55,710 bases of DNA, from the NCBI GenBank assembly GCA_027600665.1, contig JADGJL010000049.1:1-55710 (forward strand). The letters run 5' to 3'. Positions 55,041-55,710 of the stretch are shown piece by piece (within the stretch, counting starts at the first letter, position 1; the number at the start of each line of letters is the position of its first letter). Source of the DNA: Irineochytrium annulatum. Lineage: Eukaryota > Chytridiomycota > Chytridiomycetes > Chytridiales > Chytridiaceae. Below the pieces are notes generated by a model that saw only the letters and a program-made list of their open reading frames with translations, was not told the origin of the DNA and searched no databases. The position numbers and the translations under genes are program-made.

Positions 55041-55710
55041 GGCTGGACGACGAGATGGACGACGAGCGGGGGACGACGGACGACGAGACCCTCCTTGTGT
55101 GTCGAGTCGAGTCGGCTGAGAAGAAGACCGATGACGATGTTGCGACTTCGTGAAAAGGGGGGGCCGTGTTCGTCGCGTGAGGATTTTTTCAGATTTCGGT
55201 CAGTTGTGCAACTCAAGTTTCTCATGCAAAATTCCTGCGGGCGGAACTCACCCGCATGCATTTGCATTGCGTGCGCTCCTCGTGCTTACCCACCAAGGAA
55301 GAGCACCGATGACGTCACTCGAATGCTTGGAGTGCACAGACAAGCCACCACTCGCACTGATGGTCGATGGGTGAGATCTATCACATATCACATATCTCAT
55401 GGCACATGTTGCTGGAAAGGGCGGTAAAGCTATTCGAAAGCGATTAAGGGCAGTTGCTCTGTTGCAAGTCGCCATTTTCTTTCTGCAGTGTCAGCGTCGC
55501 TGTTAACCGCTGAAGAGCGCGACTTACGCTTGCGCCATTCCTCCCAGTTCCAACACACCTTCTACATTGAATTATGGCTACACGCCGTGTGGTATGTTAC
55601 CTCGTAAACTAACTAGGATGGCGAATAAATGTATTTTGCTTCCTATGTTTCCACCGCTATCGTTTATCGCCGTATTTCTTCCGCTCTTATTCGAGGCGTG
55701 GCACGACAGA
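55041..55710. other. Right-edge intergenic region, possible start of a further gene
   Basis: Contains the promoter of the secreted protein. On the plus strand near 55574 an ATG opens MATRRV directly before a GTATGT donor, followed by CTAAC and TAG; this could be the first exon of a gene leaving the window. That is weak evidence; no product can be named. Confidence 0.3.

Noticed and set aside
1..55710. Mobile elements, CRISPR arrays, rRNA genes, biosynthetic cluster
   Set aside because: No transposase, reverse transcriptase, terminal repeats, spaced repeat arrays, rRNA segments or PKS/NRPS modules were seen on either strand.

Overview
The window is a compact, moderately GC-rich fungal chromosome segment with densely packed, intron-containing genes. 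Introns are short (about 43-80 nt), mostly GT...AG, and many carry a CTAAC/CTGAC-like branch site. Zn2Cys6 regulators with the fungal transcription-factor domain, a fused PurK-PurE (ADE2) and a fungal-type double-dehydrogenase peroxisomal beta-oxidation protein point to a fungus. A TMEM17-type ciliary transition-zone protein and a CCDC77-type centriole/basal-body protein point to a lineage that still makes flagellated zoospores (chytrid-like); this is inference from gene content.

Layout. 1-7.8 kb: three tandem, same-strand Zn2Cys6 transcription factors with shared gene structure (the first is cut by the window edge). 8.3-11.6 kb (minus): a FetB/UPF0014-type permease, then an odd in-frame chimera of the dynein light intermediate chain GTPase-like domain and the C-terminal end of an OPT oligopeptide transporter. 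12-14.2 kb: a small Cys-rich tail protein and an LRR-transmembrane-WW protein. 15.7-19.6 kb: a peroxisomal multifunctional enzyme with two SDR domains, hydratase-2, SCP2 and a PTS1. 19.8-26.7 kb: TMEM17, MIS12, CCDC77 and the DNA polymerase epsilon B subunit, a run of cilium, kinetochore, centriole and replication genes. 27.7-30.1 kb: a TM9SF/EMP70 protein. 31-36 kb: a universal-stress-type protein, a SET/MYND protein, an SDR and a long spacer. 36.3-41.3 kb: ADE2, a C2H2 zinc-finger protein and proteasome alpha-2. 41.4-48.4 kb: a very long THADA/Trm732-type gene. 48.7-50.7 kb: a small DUF4536/DMAC1-like membrane protein, a LysM protein and APC11. 51.7-52.2 kb: two alanine tRNA-type genes. 53-55 kb: a secreted Ser/Thr/Pro/Tyr-rich protein with repeated aromatic Cys loops.

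Most genes are independent housekeeping units, not an operon-like system. The strongest candidates for something undescribed are the dynein-LIC/OPT chimera, the secreted aromatic-Cys-loop protein, the LRR-TM-WW protein and the four-module MFE-2. Exon boundaries were worked out by hand from reading frame, splice consensus and family conservation; where a boundary is uncertain this is stated. No mobile element, CRISPR array or rRNA was recognised.
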